A DNA stretch of 64,000 nucleotides from Monocercomonoides exilis (lineage: Eukaryota; Preaxostyla; Oxymonadida; Polymastigidae), in the NCBI GenBank assembly GCA_001643675.2, contig LSRY02000059.1, forward strand, positions 191,001-255,000, given 5' to 3'. This document shows, in pieces, positions 21,987-36,300 of this stretch; the stretch's first letter is position 1; every line of letters begins with the position of its first letter. The notes under the pieces were generated by a model, which saw nothing but the letters and a program-made list of their open reading frames with translations, was not told the DNA's origin and made no database searches. The translations under genes were made by a program, and so were the position numbers.

Positions 21987-24900
21987 ATGAGTTTAAGCAG
22001 GTATTTCTTGCATAATTTTGTAATGATCCATATTAATTCTTACACATGCAATTTATCACTTCACGCGATTAGTGTACTAACACAACTTAAACAACGACTT
22101 GACCAAATTGATCGTGCTCCAAGTTCCTTGAAACATCAAAACCAGATCCAACAGAAAGAAAAAAAGTTTTTTCCGTTTTGTTTTAAAGAGATTATTTTTT
22201 ACAAACGTAATTTTTCTTTTCGAGAAGAAAACAAAAGAAAATAGATACAGCTCAATCTCAAGGATTTCCTTCTTTGCATCACTTTGAAACAGAAGAAGCA
22301 TATTCAGAGAGAATGAGAAATCAAAAAGACAAAAACGGACAATCGCGCAGAAGATTCAGAGAAAATCCCAACAAGAAACCACCACCACGAGTTCCACTTA
22401 TAATAACAGATAATTCCACGCATTATGAAGATGAGACATCCAAAAGCTTGGGACCATTTCCTCAACCAAGACCTCCAGTTATTGAACCAATAAGTCTTGT
22501 AGTTCCTCAACCACAATCTTCTGTTTCTTTTGAACAAAAAGAACAGTCTCGCAAGCAACAAGATTTAGATAAAGAGACAAAAAATAGCAATGCGTCTGTT
22601 GAATTTTTGAATAAGGGAGGGGCCTTTTCTTTTGTACCGAAATCGTTGAGAGCCTCAACAGCATTATCTCGAGAAATTAATGATTCATCACTTCCTCTTC
22701 CTATCCCATCTGCTTTTGCTTCGACCGCATTGACAACACCGCTTAACAAGGAGAGAGGACTATCGGAAGATGAGGATTATCAATCGGAACGAGGACCCAC
22801 TCAGAAAAGAAAAACAAAAAGGCACACAAGAAGAGATTCTTTTTATGAAAAAGAAACTCCTTCTGGAATACGATTTATTTATCCATCTCAATTAAAGCTA
22901 ATGAAAATGAAACACTATCTCATTCCCGAATCTACTCAAGTTAATTCTGTTCCACCACATCTTCAACGATTACATCCAAGCTCTCGCCATTCATCTTCAT
23001 CTGGATCTTCAACTTCTCCACAACGTCATCCACAGAATTCATCTAATCGACATCAACAAAAAGCTCATATACTTGGCTCATATTATCGTGAGCCTCGCCG
23101 TTCTCGCTCCGTTGCGTCTTTCAGACGAACAGGATCTGCACGCAGCAGAATTAACAGCGTGCCTCCACCTTCGAATGTGAAGCACTCTCCATACAGACGA
23201 GAAAGAACTGTTATGCTCACAAATGTTGACCCACAACGAGGACTCTCTTCGCACAAGGCCACACTGTGGCGACTGAAGGACGGAACGCTTCCATGGTTTC
23301 CGAGTGGAGGAGAGAAATGCAGAGGAGGATGGGGAAGAGAAAGTCATAACGAAGAAGGATGGAGAACAAGAAGAGAAAGGAAAGAAAGAGAAGAAGAAGA
23401 ACAGCGTAGATTAGAAAGGTGGAAGGCGAAAACGAGACAGAGTAAGCAGGAACAAAAAGGAAGAATATTGACAATTGATGACATGCTGAGAGAAATTCAA
23501 CAAATGAAGCCAAATATTCCACAGAATAAAGAGCACGACACACAGAACTATTCGGAATCTCTTCCAGTTCCCTCAACATTTCCTGATTTGAACGCAAAAG
23601 AAGACAATAAGCAGCCAGAGGTTACAAAACGAAAGAAAAAGAAAAAAATTAGAAAGAATAAATTGAACTGCGATGAAAATCCAAATCAACGCGAAACAAA
23701 TATTCAATTCACCACTGATGCTGCATCTGAAATAGAAAGAAGAGAAACAAACAATGCACGCAACTCAGCAATGACAATGAATTATATATACAGCTCTGAT
23801 CCAGAAACATCCTTATTCTCAGCTGCGCAAAATGAAGGCGGGACTGGTTCGATTGCATTAACAAATTCATCGCGACAAACATCAGCAGCTTCATCTTCAG
23901 CGAGCATAAAGGAAATTGAAGCGAATGTGTCTGCAACAGAATTAAATGATTCACTTTCGCAGACAAAATGCCAGTCATTGTCAATTCTTTCAACAGGAAA
24001 TTCTTGCCCCAATTCCTCCATTTTATCTTCAACGAATCCATCCTCATTCACTTCCATGCCTTCATCCGCCTTACAGTCTCCTTCTTTTCCAGCTGCAACT
24101 TTTGGCTCAAACTCTACTTATACTTCTGGCTGCCAACATAACGACGGAATGTGTTCGTGCAGGCAGGGCACATTTGGGGTGATGAGTGCGAAAGAAAAAG
24201 AAAAGAGGGAAGCAGAAAGGAGAGAGCAAGAACGGAAAATAGAAAAAGAAAAAAGAGATGAAGAGAAGCGAAAGATGGACATTCTGATATTTCGGCAAAA
24301 AGAGGAAGAACAAAAAAGTCAGGAAGAGTTAAGAAGAATTCAAAGTGCAGAAGAAGAAATAAGTGTACGACAACAAATGAAAGAGCGAGACAACAGATTG
24401 AAGGAATTTCTTTCTAAAAAGGATGAATCTGACGATTTGAAACGTTTCACAGAGGATCAACCAAAACACAACACGAGCTTTCAATCTCGACAAAATGAAG
24501 AAGTAAAACAACATTCTTCACTTGAAAATGAAGGTCAGCAAGCTGATGAACAACGATCTTTGCGTAACCAGAGAACTGAAAGACACAAACACGAATGTGA
24601 TTGCTCATGTTTCTGCAGATGCCCTTTGCACGAAAGGGATTATGATCGACAATTTCATTCGGCACACCATCTCCATTCTGATAATGTCTCACCTCATCAT
24701 TGTTGTCATCATCATCACCATCGCCATTCTCCTAAATATAACGAGCACCACTCTCAGTTCAGCGCGCACAGGCATTTATGCTCTTGTTGCCATTGCCACC
24801 AATCTTCTAAAACAAGATTAGAGAGTGGATACCATTCACCTCATTTTCACCATCGGAATAATCATCACGAATGTGAGCATTCTCACCAACACGGCCAACG

Positions 24901-26980
24901 TAAATCGGATGACTTTCATTCTCAAAGCCGTTCATCTCACAAAGAACTTCATTCTCATCACCATCATCATCACATTTGCCATCATCGTTCTTCACGTTTA
25001 GATAGCAAAAGAGAACATCTTCCAGAAGAAATTCGTGACTCTGAATCTCCAGTTAGTACAATTTTGAGAAATAACTCTTCAACTTCTCCTGATTCTGCTA
25101 CTTCAAGTTATTCACACTCTCCGACCACTTCATCCGTTGAACCTTCACACTCCATACACACTTCTCATTGTTCATCTACTCATCGGACTTTATCTCATTC
25201 AACTTCGCGAGCTTCACAAAAGAACGATTCTTCATTTGCTGAAGACAAGGAGGTGCAGACACAAGATCAGATTTCGCAGCAGTTTGGCGTTGAGAAACTG
25301 ATAAATAGCATTTCTTTACCAGAGCAACATCAGATTGACAATCAGCACATTACAGACAATTTGACCAATAGAAGAAATCAAAGCCAAGATGATTTATTTA
25401 CGAATAAAGAAAAGGAGATCATAGCAGATGATACAACGGAAGATTCAGATTCTCATCATGTTCAAGTTCCTTTGACGACTCATCAAATGCAAAACCCCAA
25501 GGAGCAATGCAAACAACAAACAATGCAACCATCAAATGATTCAATCTCCCGTACAACTCTTCAAAGCCCAATTGAAAACAAAGTTCGAGAAGATAGTAAA
25601 ATCGAGAGTGAAAACGAGAAACTTAAAGAAGAAGAGGAAATAAAATCTGGTGGACAATCCAACTTTGACAATACAGATACCAAAAATGTGGTACCTTCTT
25701 CTGAATTACTCCCATCTTCGGAGCAACATCAAGGGAGCAAAGTTACACCTTCACTGTCTTCTTTTTCTTTTGTCCAATCGTCAGAATCATTGAATCAAAC
25801 AAAACTGCAAGAAATAAATGATGAACGCCCTTCGATGCAATCTCTGCACTCCTCAAAACCTCTTCAATCTGAAAGTCTTTCAAAAGAGGAGAAAAAGGAT
25901 ACTGAAATGCCTTCTTTGCTCTCTTCTCCCATTTCACCGTCATCTTCCTTTGTATCTGCTTCTCCTCATTCATCAGATCTGATTGAAAAGAATTCGCAAC
26001 AGTTTCAAATCGAAGTAAACGAAAAACTTGAAGAGCATTCAAATGGTCAAAAATTGATGAACGGAGATGGCTTTGCTCGTCAATCTTTTCCTGTGCAGCA
26101 AGCATTTGGTGAAGAAAAATACGATAAAGGCGCACCGAATACACAAAAGGATGAAGCTTTTTCAGATCATAAAGCACTTCACACATTGAAGGAAACCGAA
26201 AAAGCAGAATCAAGAAATAGAGAGGAAACAGAAAATGAAGAAGAAGACTTTGATGAAGAAGAAGAAAGCGAAGAAGATTCGGATGCTTCGTGCTGTGTAA
26301 ATGTGAATGGAGATGTTTCTGTTTCTCTTTCATCTCCAGTTGAAATAGTGCACTCAGTATTTACTGTTCCTACAGCTGAAATCTTGCACCTCTCTCTTCT
26401 TTCTGCACTCGAAAAACAAAATAAAGAACAAATACTACATGAAAATGATTCACACAACAACAGTTATGAACGATCGCAAAATCATTCAACGTTGTTGTCA
26501 AATGCTTCTGCGAGTTTTCAAAATTCTTTGAGAGAGAAAGATAACTCCCACACATCATCTTTGTTGGCGTCAAACTCTTCTCACTTCACAAATAGTCCTC
26601 CATTGGAATCGATATCTTCTTTGCTTGTACCAAAACCAATTTCCAAACCTTCACACATTCCATCATCATCATCATTTATCTCTTCGCAAGGAATTGATTC
26701 AACCATCCCTTCTCAGTCAACAATTCAAGCACATTGCAGCAGAATTTTTGCTGAACAGAAACAGCTAAAGCATTCAAACACTTTACATGAAGAAACTGAT
26801 GACGAGCTCACAGATGACTCAATGACTTCATTAGAAAACACTTCTCAACTTCCTCACTTCTCTCTTTCGGTATATTCAACAGCTCCTTCATCATCTTTAA
26901 ACATGGAGGAGATCCCAGCACATGCTTCATCTTCCCTAATTCAGGAACATTCTGTACATTCACCTTCTTTGGGATTATAA
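21987..26980 (+). CDS. Large disordered protein with a coiled coil and a His/Cys-rich cluster
   Basis: Probable exons 21987-22000, 22073-22179 and 22245-26980 give 1,618 aa; the first intron (72 nt) is clear, the second (65 nt) is the best of a few phase-compatible choices. I do not recognise a family. The N-terminus SVLTQLKQRLDQIDRAPSSL is helical. Residues about 360-410 hold the most conserved-looking block (MLTNVDPQRGLSSHKATLWR then LKDGTLPWFPSGG), followed by a Glu/Arg helix. About 685-772 is a strong coiled coil (KEKEKREAERREQERKIEKE). About 819-962 is dense in His and Cys (HECDCSCFCRCPLHERD, CCHHHHHRHSP, HLCSCCHCHQSS), which could bind metal ions. The rest is Ser-, Gln- and Glu-rich. 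No membrane segment or signal peptide. Cytoskeletal or scaffold roles are possible but unsupported. Confidence 0.7.
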
Positions 26981-27315
26981 AAAAATATCATTCCTTTTGG
27001 CACTTCATTTGTATTTATAAAAGTAATACATAATGTTTCATTGAAAATGAAAAGATCTTAATAACTTTCTTAACAAATTACAAAGAGAGCTAATCGTCTA
27101 ATCTAATTGAAATAACACGAAAAAGAGGAAAAAAAATTGTATAAACCGTTAAATAATCAACAAAGCATCATCATGCTCTTAACAAAAACAAATAGATAAA
27201 TATTGGTAATATAAATAAATTACATGTAAAGTGTTCAAAACACATTAATTTTAAATGTTCAATTCGTTGAATAAATTTCATTTGGCAAATTTCACAAAAT
27301 ATAAGCATTTCAACC
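26981..27315. other. Convergent intergenic region
   Basis: 335 bp between the ends of the disordered-protein gene and the TOR gene; contains only AT-rich sequence shared by their two 3' flanks. Confidence 0.55.
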
Positions 27316-30300
27316 TTACCAAAAGATGCACCAACCAAGAAACATTGGTGCAAGGTTGAGCGGAGACTGAGCTTCTTCCATCAGTTGCTGCACTTGCGTT
27401 TCCACAAAAAGAGAACGAGGAGACTTTTGAGTGATTCCCTTGAGTTTGTTCGAGATTCGACCAATTTCCTGCACTGCTCTTTTATTCAATGCATCTGAAG
27501 CCTGGAAGTCGGATGCATGTGGGATGTCGTTGGGAGGCAGCGGTCGTGGGAAGTTGCGTGCTGGCTCTTCTGTGTCATCGTCTGTCGCTTCTGCTGCCTC
27601 ATCCGTCAATTGTCCTTCTTTTTGCCCACCAGTGCTGTCTGCAACAGTGCTGTTTCTTGTTGATGGTGGAACAATTGAAGACGATTTTTGAGGAATGCTC
27701 GTATCTTGTTGCACTTCGTTTTGTTGATTTAAAGCTCTTTTCTCATCTTTTGCAACTTGGCTATCATTTATTGTAGATAGTTTGTCTTTGTCAATTTGCT
27801 GTTGTGGTTGGGCTTGTGATTGGGTAGCTTTTGATTCTTCTTCTTGTTTCTCCTTTTGCTCCTCATTTTGCTGCTCTCTTTGGTTCGTTTTCTGCTGTAT
27901 CGTCACAGCATCTTGATCAGCAGCACGCCATGATGTAAGAGGGTCATATAGAAATGCTTCAAGTAGCATCATCAGCGAGGCTGAGTTCTTTCTCAGAAGA
28001 GAGAGTGAAGTTACACACGCCGATCGAAATGTCCCGTTGGGAGAGTGCAATTCCATTGCATTCACAAGCATTCGAGTCAAACGGAAAGGAACACGCTCCG
28101 GAGTTTGCCTTCGATTGATTGCCACATCGAAGCAATCACCATAGTCAATGTGAACAATGCTTCCGGTTGAGCGGTTGATAAGAATGTTACTCGGATGCCT
28201 GTCTCCCAGTCCAATCACATAGCCAACTGCAGACATGGACGCAAGAGATCGGGTGAAATAAGTTCGCCGACGCAGCCAATCGGCAGCAGATGATGACTTA
28301 TTGAAAAGAGTGTGATACAAATCAGCGCCGGTGGTGGAATCGATCACATGCTCAAAGAAATCCACATTCTGCATAAGAGTCAATGCATCGTACTCTTCCT
28401 GCCTCGAAAATGTCAACCTCTTTTCCAGATCAGGCGAAATATGCATTGCATCTCGATACTCTCGCACCAGTGACACCATCGAGTCACAGTTAGGAACCCA
28501 GCCAAGAAGTCCAGCATTTGGAGACAAAGGAACTGCCACATATCTTGCAGCTCTGAGCGACGAAAAGCCATCCACTTCCCGTGGTGAGTATTCGCGGCAG
28601 TTCGCTCTGTCAACAACAATGCAATTGAACAATCCCAAGAGCTGCATCATTCGTTCATCCAGACGGATATCTTCATGCCCTTTCAGAAGAAACGGATAAA
28701 CGCATCCATCGCTTCCTTTCATTTCAACTCGCCTTGGATGTTGCTTCGAGTGCAACACTTCAACTGATGCTGAGAACGAATCAATCATCACAGGATCCTT
28801 TCCAACACGATATGTACCTGGTATGCACAATGACAAATTCGATGCTACAGCCAAAGCAGGTGCATATGAATCCAAACGAATCTCTTTCAATTGTTCTTGT
28901 TCTGACCTGCATCTCTTGAATATGCTATCCAACACTGAAAGAGCAGGGGCCACATCAATTTTGTTCTGCAGCGCCTCAAATTTTTCCAAAGAATCACGAG
29001 CAATCTCTAAGTCTGCATCAAACCGATGGTGGAATGCAATGTCTGCTTCTGCATATCTCCTGCGCTCAGAAGACGCATACTGTCTGAACAACCTGATAAG
29101 CATGCGATTGGTGTCTTTATCCTGAAGAAAGATTCGCTTGGCCTCTGCAATAGTTTCTGCCCATCCTTCAAAAAGTGTAACTGCAACTCGAATAAGCTCC
29201 GATGATACAAGAATTCCATCAGACAAAATGCTAATCGGGATTTGCGCTAACAAAGAGATGATTTCTGATCTTTGTTTAGGAAGTGCCGCAAGATGCGTCA
29301 CCAAAAGAGGAAATACAACCACCTGTGGATGAGTCCGTGCAAACAGAGCCATGAAGCTATGAACATGAGCATTTGGCGTTAATCCTGGTGAATAAAGTCG
29401 TGCAACAAGCTGAGGCGTGCAGAATAGCCATAGTTCTGAGGGAATATGTGGAAGTGTCTCTACAAAAATGTTGTTTGCTTCTGTCAGATCACCAAAACGC
29501 ATCCACAGACTCAAAAACGTCAGTGCATTTTCCAACATGGATGCGAATGGAACCCGCGACTTTTGTGAAGACTGTTTCACAGAAGCATTCGAAGAGAGCG
29601 AATACGTTGACTGAGGAATGTTTTCTGTGCCTCCCACCTTCAAATCGTATATCGATGGTTTGATGAAAGCGGATGTAAATGAAGGGAGAGATCCAGCAAT
29701 GTCAATAAGCAGTGCAGCAGCTCTTCCACGGAGAGCAGCCAACGAAAATGCAACAACAGGAGACACATCGAACGATGTAACAGAGTTGACAAAAGTAGAT
29801 CCTTCACCGTCTTCTGAAGTTGAGTGCAGTTTATGTTTCTGGAATTGCTGCTCTGATGAAGATGGCAATGTGGATGTTGATAATTCGTTAGCAGATGGCG
29901 GGCAGGCAGATGCTGATGTGGCATTTGTAAGAAGCGCAAGAAGTGAATGCTGATCTCCGTTTTTGTACTCTTCCAGACAAGCCGAACAGAAGCTTGCCCA
30001 TCGCTGCCATCCTTTGCTCCAAAATGGTGCGATTGAAATCACTTCTTCCAGCTGGCGAAGTGCCACAAATGATGGATGGGAGAGAATGATGCGCGAAAGT
30101 GTGGAAAGCTGAGGGGATTGATGTTGCTGTTGAGGAGAAGCTGCCACAGGCGATGAAGCCTGAAAAACAGAAGGCAACGAAGAACTGCTTGCTGCTTTAG
30201 TCGAAGCAAGTCCTGAAGAAGACTCTGCACAATTGAATGGTGGAATAGTTGAGAAGAGAGAAAGTTGCAGAGGTATTGTTGTTGTTGAAGGAACAGAAGT

Positions 30301-33300
30301 TGACTGGTTGAGTGGCGGAGTGAACTGAAACAGAGGAGAAAGCGGAGGTGTGAGAGAAGACGAGATATGATTGTTTTTCTGCATTGATACAAACCTCAAA
30401 GGAGAAGGAGCAATGCGAGCTTGTAAAGAGCTTGAGTCAGCAGGTGCCATGCCAGAATCATTAGCAAGTGCGATAAATGGAACAAGAGGAGAAGACAGAG
30501 GCGCCAGATCAGAAGGCAGTGATTGGACTGGAGAAAGAGAGAGAATTGGGCTTTTTGTACTGGTTGGGATAGAGGAGATAAGCTCCGAAAGCTTCGGAGA
30601 TACAGATGGCGCAGTTGTACGGTAGATATTCGCCCATCGAAAGAAGCGGTGAATGCCTTTTAGTCGAAGCGCTGAGTCTTTTGCTCGGCAATCTTGGACT
30701 GCTTTGAGAAGAATGGAGAGAACATTGATTTGTTGTGAGTCATCAAGTGGCACATTCCGTCGAATAGCTTTACGTTGGAAGCTGTTGCTGAACGAAGACA
30801 TCATTGAACTCTGTGCTGACGAAGATGAAGATGATGCAAGAGCAAAAGCAGATGATTGTTGCATAGCTTGATTCCACATCTCTTTGATTAACAAATGTGA
30901 GGCCACTCCCTTTGATCCGGTCAAAGGTAAGCTTTCTGGCATTTCTGTGTCTGAAATACCAATAAGTCTACGGAGAAATGACTGCGGATAGATTGAGCTG
31001 GACTGCTTCCACTCTTGTGATCCGTAGAAGAATGTTCCGGCTGGCTCGAATGCTCTGATGCGCTGTGTTGGTGAGTATGCAAGTGAGTGGATCAACGACA
31101 ACGTCTGCGACACATCTGCTGATGGATGTGTGAACTCTGCCCGATCTGCCCATCCACGTTGTATTTCACCCCTACGCTCTTCTGATATCTCTGGCAGCCT
31201 CATCATTGCTGCATCACTCATCTCAATCAGAAACTGCAGCTGAAGAACAAGGTCAGCTGGCGTGGCTGGCTGCTGCTTCTTTTTCAGATAAGTCACTTTG
31301 TTTTCATCTGTTTGCGAGGGAAATAGCTGATTTGCAACAATTTCAGCAACTGCACACGATTGTGCTTGAAATCCTTGTAAATCGCCTGTGAGAATGTTCT
31401 GTATTGCCAAATAGAAAGATTTGAGGAATTTCCATTGATTGGCCACAAGTGAAGGTTCCTTTGCCACAACAAACAGTGCTGTTTGTATCAGTTCAACAAG
31501 TGTGCCTATTGCAGGTGCATCCTGAAGGATAGCAGCAGCTGAAAGGCCAAGCTCTCCAATATGATACAAACACCTAGCCACAAAGCTTGGATGAATCTTC
31601 TTCTGCAAAATATGAATGATCGACAGAGAATGGGCTGAATTAGCAGCTGACTGTGTGTTTGCCTGTGCTGTTGAGACAGTCAGCGATTCTTCGCTAAGCA
31701 AAAGTGCTTTAAATAGTGCTGTCACTTCCTCAATAACCTCTGAGAACTGGGCATGGATCATGTACTGGTTGACGATTGCGTATCTGTAGAGCAGTCCACG
31801 CATTGGCGAGAATGTGCGTGCAGACGGCTGAGTCGGAGAAAACGCTGCAATTGCCTCATCCCAATCACTCAGATGGAGCATCCAGTTCTGAGGCGTAGAA
31901 AGACCAAAGGTGGGGCGAATGGCGTTCAATAGAAGGTTCGTTGTGGAGTTCTCGTTCAGCAAATGCGAAAGAGAAAGAAGTGATTCACTTGCCATTGCAG
32001 TCTCAGTGAGTGGAAGCATCCCTCCCTTTCTGCTCATGTGGCTGGACTGATTTCTCTGCTTGTGTGCATTCTGTGCTCTGCGGAGCTTTGTCGTGATTGA
32101 CGATATCCACTCTTTGCTATGACGAAGGCGGCTTGTTGTGTCAAACGTGAGCGAAGGAGGAGAAGCAGAGAATGTTGAAGTGCGAGATTTGAGTGGGATG
32201 ACTTGGGCAGGTGGTTGAGCAGCCCCAGCTGTTGAGCTTTGCTGACGGCGCTGTGCTGTTTGTTGGGCATCAGATTCCGCTTTGTCTGTATAAATATGTT
32301 GCCCCATTTGCATATATTCATTTCCTGACAGCTGAGCACCTTGACCAACTTTTGCATCTAATGCAGGATCTCTCACAGAACGAGAACCATCACTCAAATT
32401 ATTTGATTGCGCGTTTGTTTTATTCAGTGTCTCTTTTGAAGCAATTTGCTGGCGTTTTGCCGGATGATCGTTATTTGTTTGTTGATGATGCTGCTGTTGA
32501 GGCTGAGCTTGAGCCATTTCAGGTGGTGCTCTGATTGCAAACAGCTGCTCAAATACAGTCATCAGCGGAATTGGCTGGTAGATCAGTCCGCCTGAATCAG
32601 AAAGCGAATGAAAGCGAGTTGTGATGAACTGCTTGTGCTGATCAAGAACCTCATTGAGCTGCTCGTATAACTGTCGCACAGTTGGAATCGGTGGCTTTTG
32701 TCTTTTCTTGAAGGCACGCTGCTTTTTCATCACTTTTCTTGCACGATGAGTGATTTCTTTTTTTCGAGCCTCCTTTTTGCGTATCTGTTGCTCTTGGCTC
32801 TGATCTGGCTCGTTTCTGCTGTTGGTAACTTCTTCCTGTGCTGCAATGAACAAATAGTGTCTCCATCGTGTTGATCCCTTTGTCCCCAATCCCAATCCAA
32901 ATCTGCTCATCAAATCAGCAGAAGCAGTGTTTCGAGAGGCAGAAGACGAAAGAATGGCAAATGGAGATACATTCATTGCAGAAATGTAGAAGTTCGAAGA
33001 CGCTGAAATTGGTGTGTGGCTGCTGAGGCGCTGATGATGCTGAATTATTCTTTGGATGTGTTCCTGATGGAGATAAGAGTCAATTCCACTCCACACGTGA
33101 GTCACCTTGTGCTTCAGTTTTCTCGGCACAATAAGAGTATTTGATGCTTGCAAACGAGACGAAAGTGATGAGTTTATTGGAGGAGTGTTGTTGTGCCCTG
33201 GTGTTGTCGCGCGAATAGACCCGTCAAAAAGATGAGGAAAAGCGCGACGGAAGAGTCTGACGCATTCCGCCCGGCGGAGCATTCGAATGGTGACAGTGTT

Positions 33301-36300
33301 GAAAAAGGCGCAGTGCTGGAAAAAGATGGCTTCGATGTGCCGAAGAGCAAATGGATAGTCACCAGCTGCGAGTGACAGAGAAGCCAAAGTTAAATGAGAG
33401 GAAGGGACAAGAGGATCAAGTGGACACTCTTTGTTCACAAACTGGAAGAAGTGCAAGAAATGCTCTTTGATGAACAGAGGAGCTATGGGCGATTGGAGCA
33501 ATGAAGGGAGCTTTGAAATAAATACAGAACAAAATTGAGACGATGTTTGCCAGGTGTGGAGACAACAGGAGGAGAAGAGCGAATAGGAAAGAGGAGGATA
33601 TCTCGATGCCAGTTGCACCAATGCTCGATGTGATGGCTTGTTAGTATGGATAAGCAGCGAGAGGCAGAAGAAATTGAACCAGGAAATCCAGCGCTCTTTC
33701 TGGACAGAAGCGTATGTTTGCGTAGTGATTCCAAAGGCAGGCGAACGTAAGTCAATCTCCTTGTCACTTCCCTCACTTTGTGATGGGGTTGGAATCAGAG
33801 TCTGCATAGCAGCAGAAGAGTGCACAACAGACGGAGTGATGCCTTTCACAAGAGGAATCGGCATTGGAAGTTCGCTAATGATTGATCCATTAAGAGGCTG
33901 ATCTGACTGGAAGTTGGCCATGACAAGCATCGACTGCGCCTGCTGGTTGAATATCTGCTGCTGCACATTGCTGGAAATAGACAGAGTGTCGTCAGATGTG
34001 CCAATTGATGGGAACGAGCGCAGTGGAGGCTGTGGTGCTTCGACAGACGGAGGGAAGAGATGAGCAAGTGCCTCACGTGGCGACATCACAAAGCCAGCCA
34101 AATGGAACGGATCGACAAAGAGAGGCATGGGCGTGTCAATTGGCATCCGAAGGAGGATTTCTGTGAGTGGTGGAGCAGGGAAAGAGTAGTCATCGAGTGC
34201 TGGTGGAAGAGAGAAAGATGTCTGCGGAGAGCTGAGGAAGCGTGGACGGCTGATCCCGTCAATCGAAGGAGAAGACAGAAACATCGAAGCAGAATCGTAA
34301 TGGCCAGGTGGAAGGAGCAGCTGATTGGAAGGCATCACACCAGCAGTGGAAGAGAGGGCAGATGAAATAGCCGAGTATTGCGAGACAGCAATGCGACCAA
34401 ACTGAGACGGAGATGTGCATGCTGTCTCTTCTCCACAGGCAAATTCCTGCTTTGCACGCAGCAGATGGTTCATCAGTGCACAGATGCTGTTGTCGAAGTC
34501 GGGCGAGAGAAGCTGCCCACTCAGCGACGGAATGGGGAATGTGAATGACGGGTTGGTGATTATTTCCTCTGTCGACGGATGGTTTGGTGACTGGCTTTGA
34601 ATACCAGCCACAGTCTGCTTCATCACATCCAGCATCTTCGAGCGGATGAAGGCGCAGATTGAAGATGAGTAAGGCGGAGACAGCCAAAGCGGATATTGTG
34701 GTTGCTGATAACGGCGTGTGTGCATCCGACCTGAAAGAGCAGAAGTTACACGCTCCAACTGGTGCTGAATGACTGGCGAGCTGAGGAAGGATGGGTCGCT
34801 CTGGCAGACAGGGAAGGAGACTGCTGCATTGACAGCAGGCGGAGGCAGAGGAGGTGTTGATGAGGAGAGTTGAGACAGTAGATAGAGAGGAGCAGTTGCC
34901 TGAGCATGGATAGGCGAGTGAGAAGCGTGCGGAGATGGAGAAATGGAAGAGAAGGCCTGTGATTTAGCAGTTGAAAGACGCGTGTCAGAAGAGGTGGAAT
35001 AAACAGAACGATGATCAGAAAGGTTTGGTGAAGATGAGTGCATTCTGTTTGGATTAGTCTCAGAAATGTTGGCGCTGCTTTGGAGAGTTGGCTTTTGGGC
35101 AGTGTGATTGGAAGGGAAGAAAGATGTGAACTGGATGCGATGGAACGAGGGATGGCCATGAAGAGCAGCATAATAACATTGTGTGAAGGCAGAAATGACA
35201 GTCGGCAGGTACTTTGTGAATGTGTTGCCGAGATGGGCAGCGATCTGTGTGAGTGTGATGAAGGCGTATTCTCTCAAAAACGGGGGAGGATTGCGAATTC
35301 TGATGGCAGAGCACAAAATAAGCACAAAAATGTGTGCGTGCTTTGTGAGGTTGAATGAAGAACGCATGACATGCAGCCACTGGACAAGAAGCAGCGGAAG
35401 CGACGGGAGAGGAGAGAAAGGGTTGATGCCAGTGACACACATCAGCGCGAATGCTGCTCTGTAATTGAAGGTCAGCTCGTCCAATGCAGACGACGCAGCA
35501 GGCGCTGCCAGAAGAGAGTCAGATGCTGTGCCAGGCGAAGGAGCAAACTCAGAGATGGAGAAAGTGGATGAAGGAGCAGAGGAGAAAGACTGGGGAGACA
35601 CAGAATTGTCACCATGGGAGTGCTTTTGCTTCGGATGGAGAGAAGCCACCAGAATGGAGAAAGAAGAAGAAAGAGACTCAACAGCATCGATCATCAGCAT
35701 CTCGGCATTTGCTGGCTGGATGACAGAAAACAGAGGAGAAATAGAAAAACGGGGAGGCACTTGCAGGTCTGCTTTGGAAGGGGCTGTCTGTTCCATACCA
35801 TCCCATCTGCGATCAGGATAGAAAGTGGTGTCGTTCTCGAACTCATCGATGAATCCGAACAATATTTCTGATGTCCGCCACAACAGTTCACTGTCGTATT
35901 CCTTTGATTGGTGGGACATGATGGCTGGATAAGACGAATATGTCATCACCGACTGAGCAGACGGGGTGGGTGAGGGAGATCGAGATGGAGAAGAGCTGCT
36001 TGAATGAGAAGAGTAATGCGACAGACGGGTGCCTCCAACATCCTGCAGAGGCAGAACAGGCTGGATAAAGTGGAAGAAAGAAGTGGATGGATAAAACAGC
36101 TGCTGGACAGACGATGGAAGAGCTGCAAAAAACGGCGTGTTCGTCTTCTGGCGCTGGGAGTACATGGGAGACGAAGCAGAGTCTGAAAACCTGTCCACAG
36201 AAGACGTGGTCATCAGCATCGAACTGGACGGTGTGCGCTTCAGAGAAGACTGTGCTGCGCTTTCCTTCGAACGCGATGTGCTCATTCTGCTCAGCTCGTT

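Noticed and set aside
24600-25010. CRISPR-like or tandem DNA repeat in the His-rich region
   Set aside because: No regular spacing or repeated unit; varied His and Cys codons in a continuous frame.
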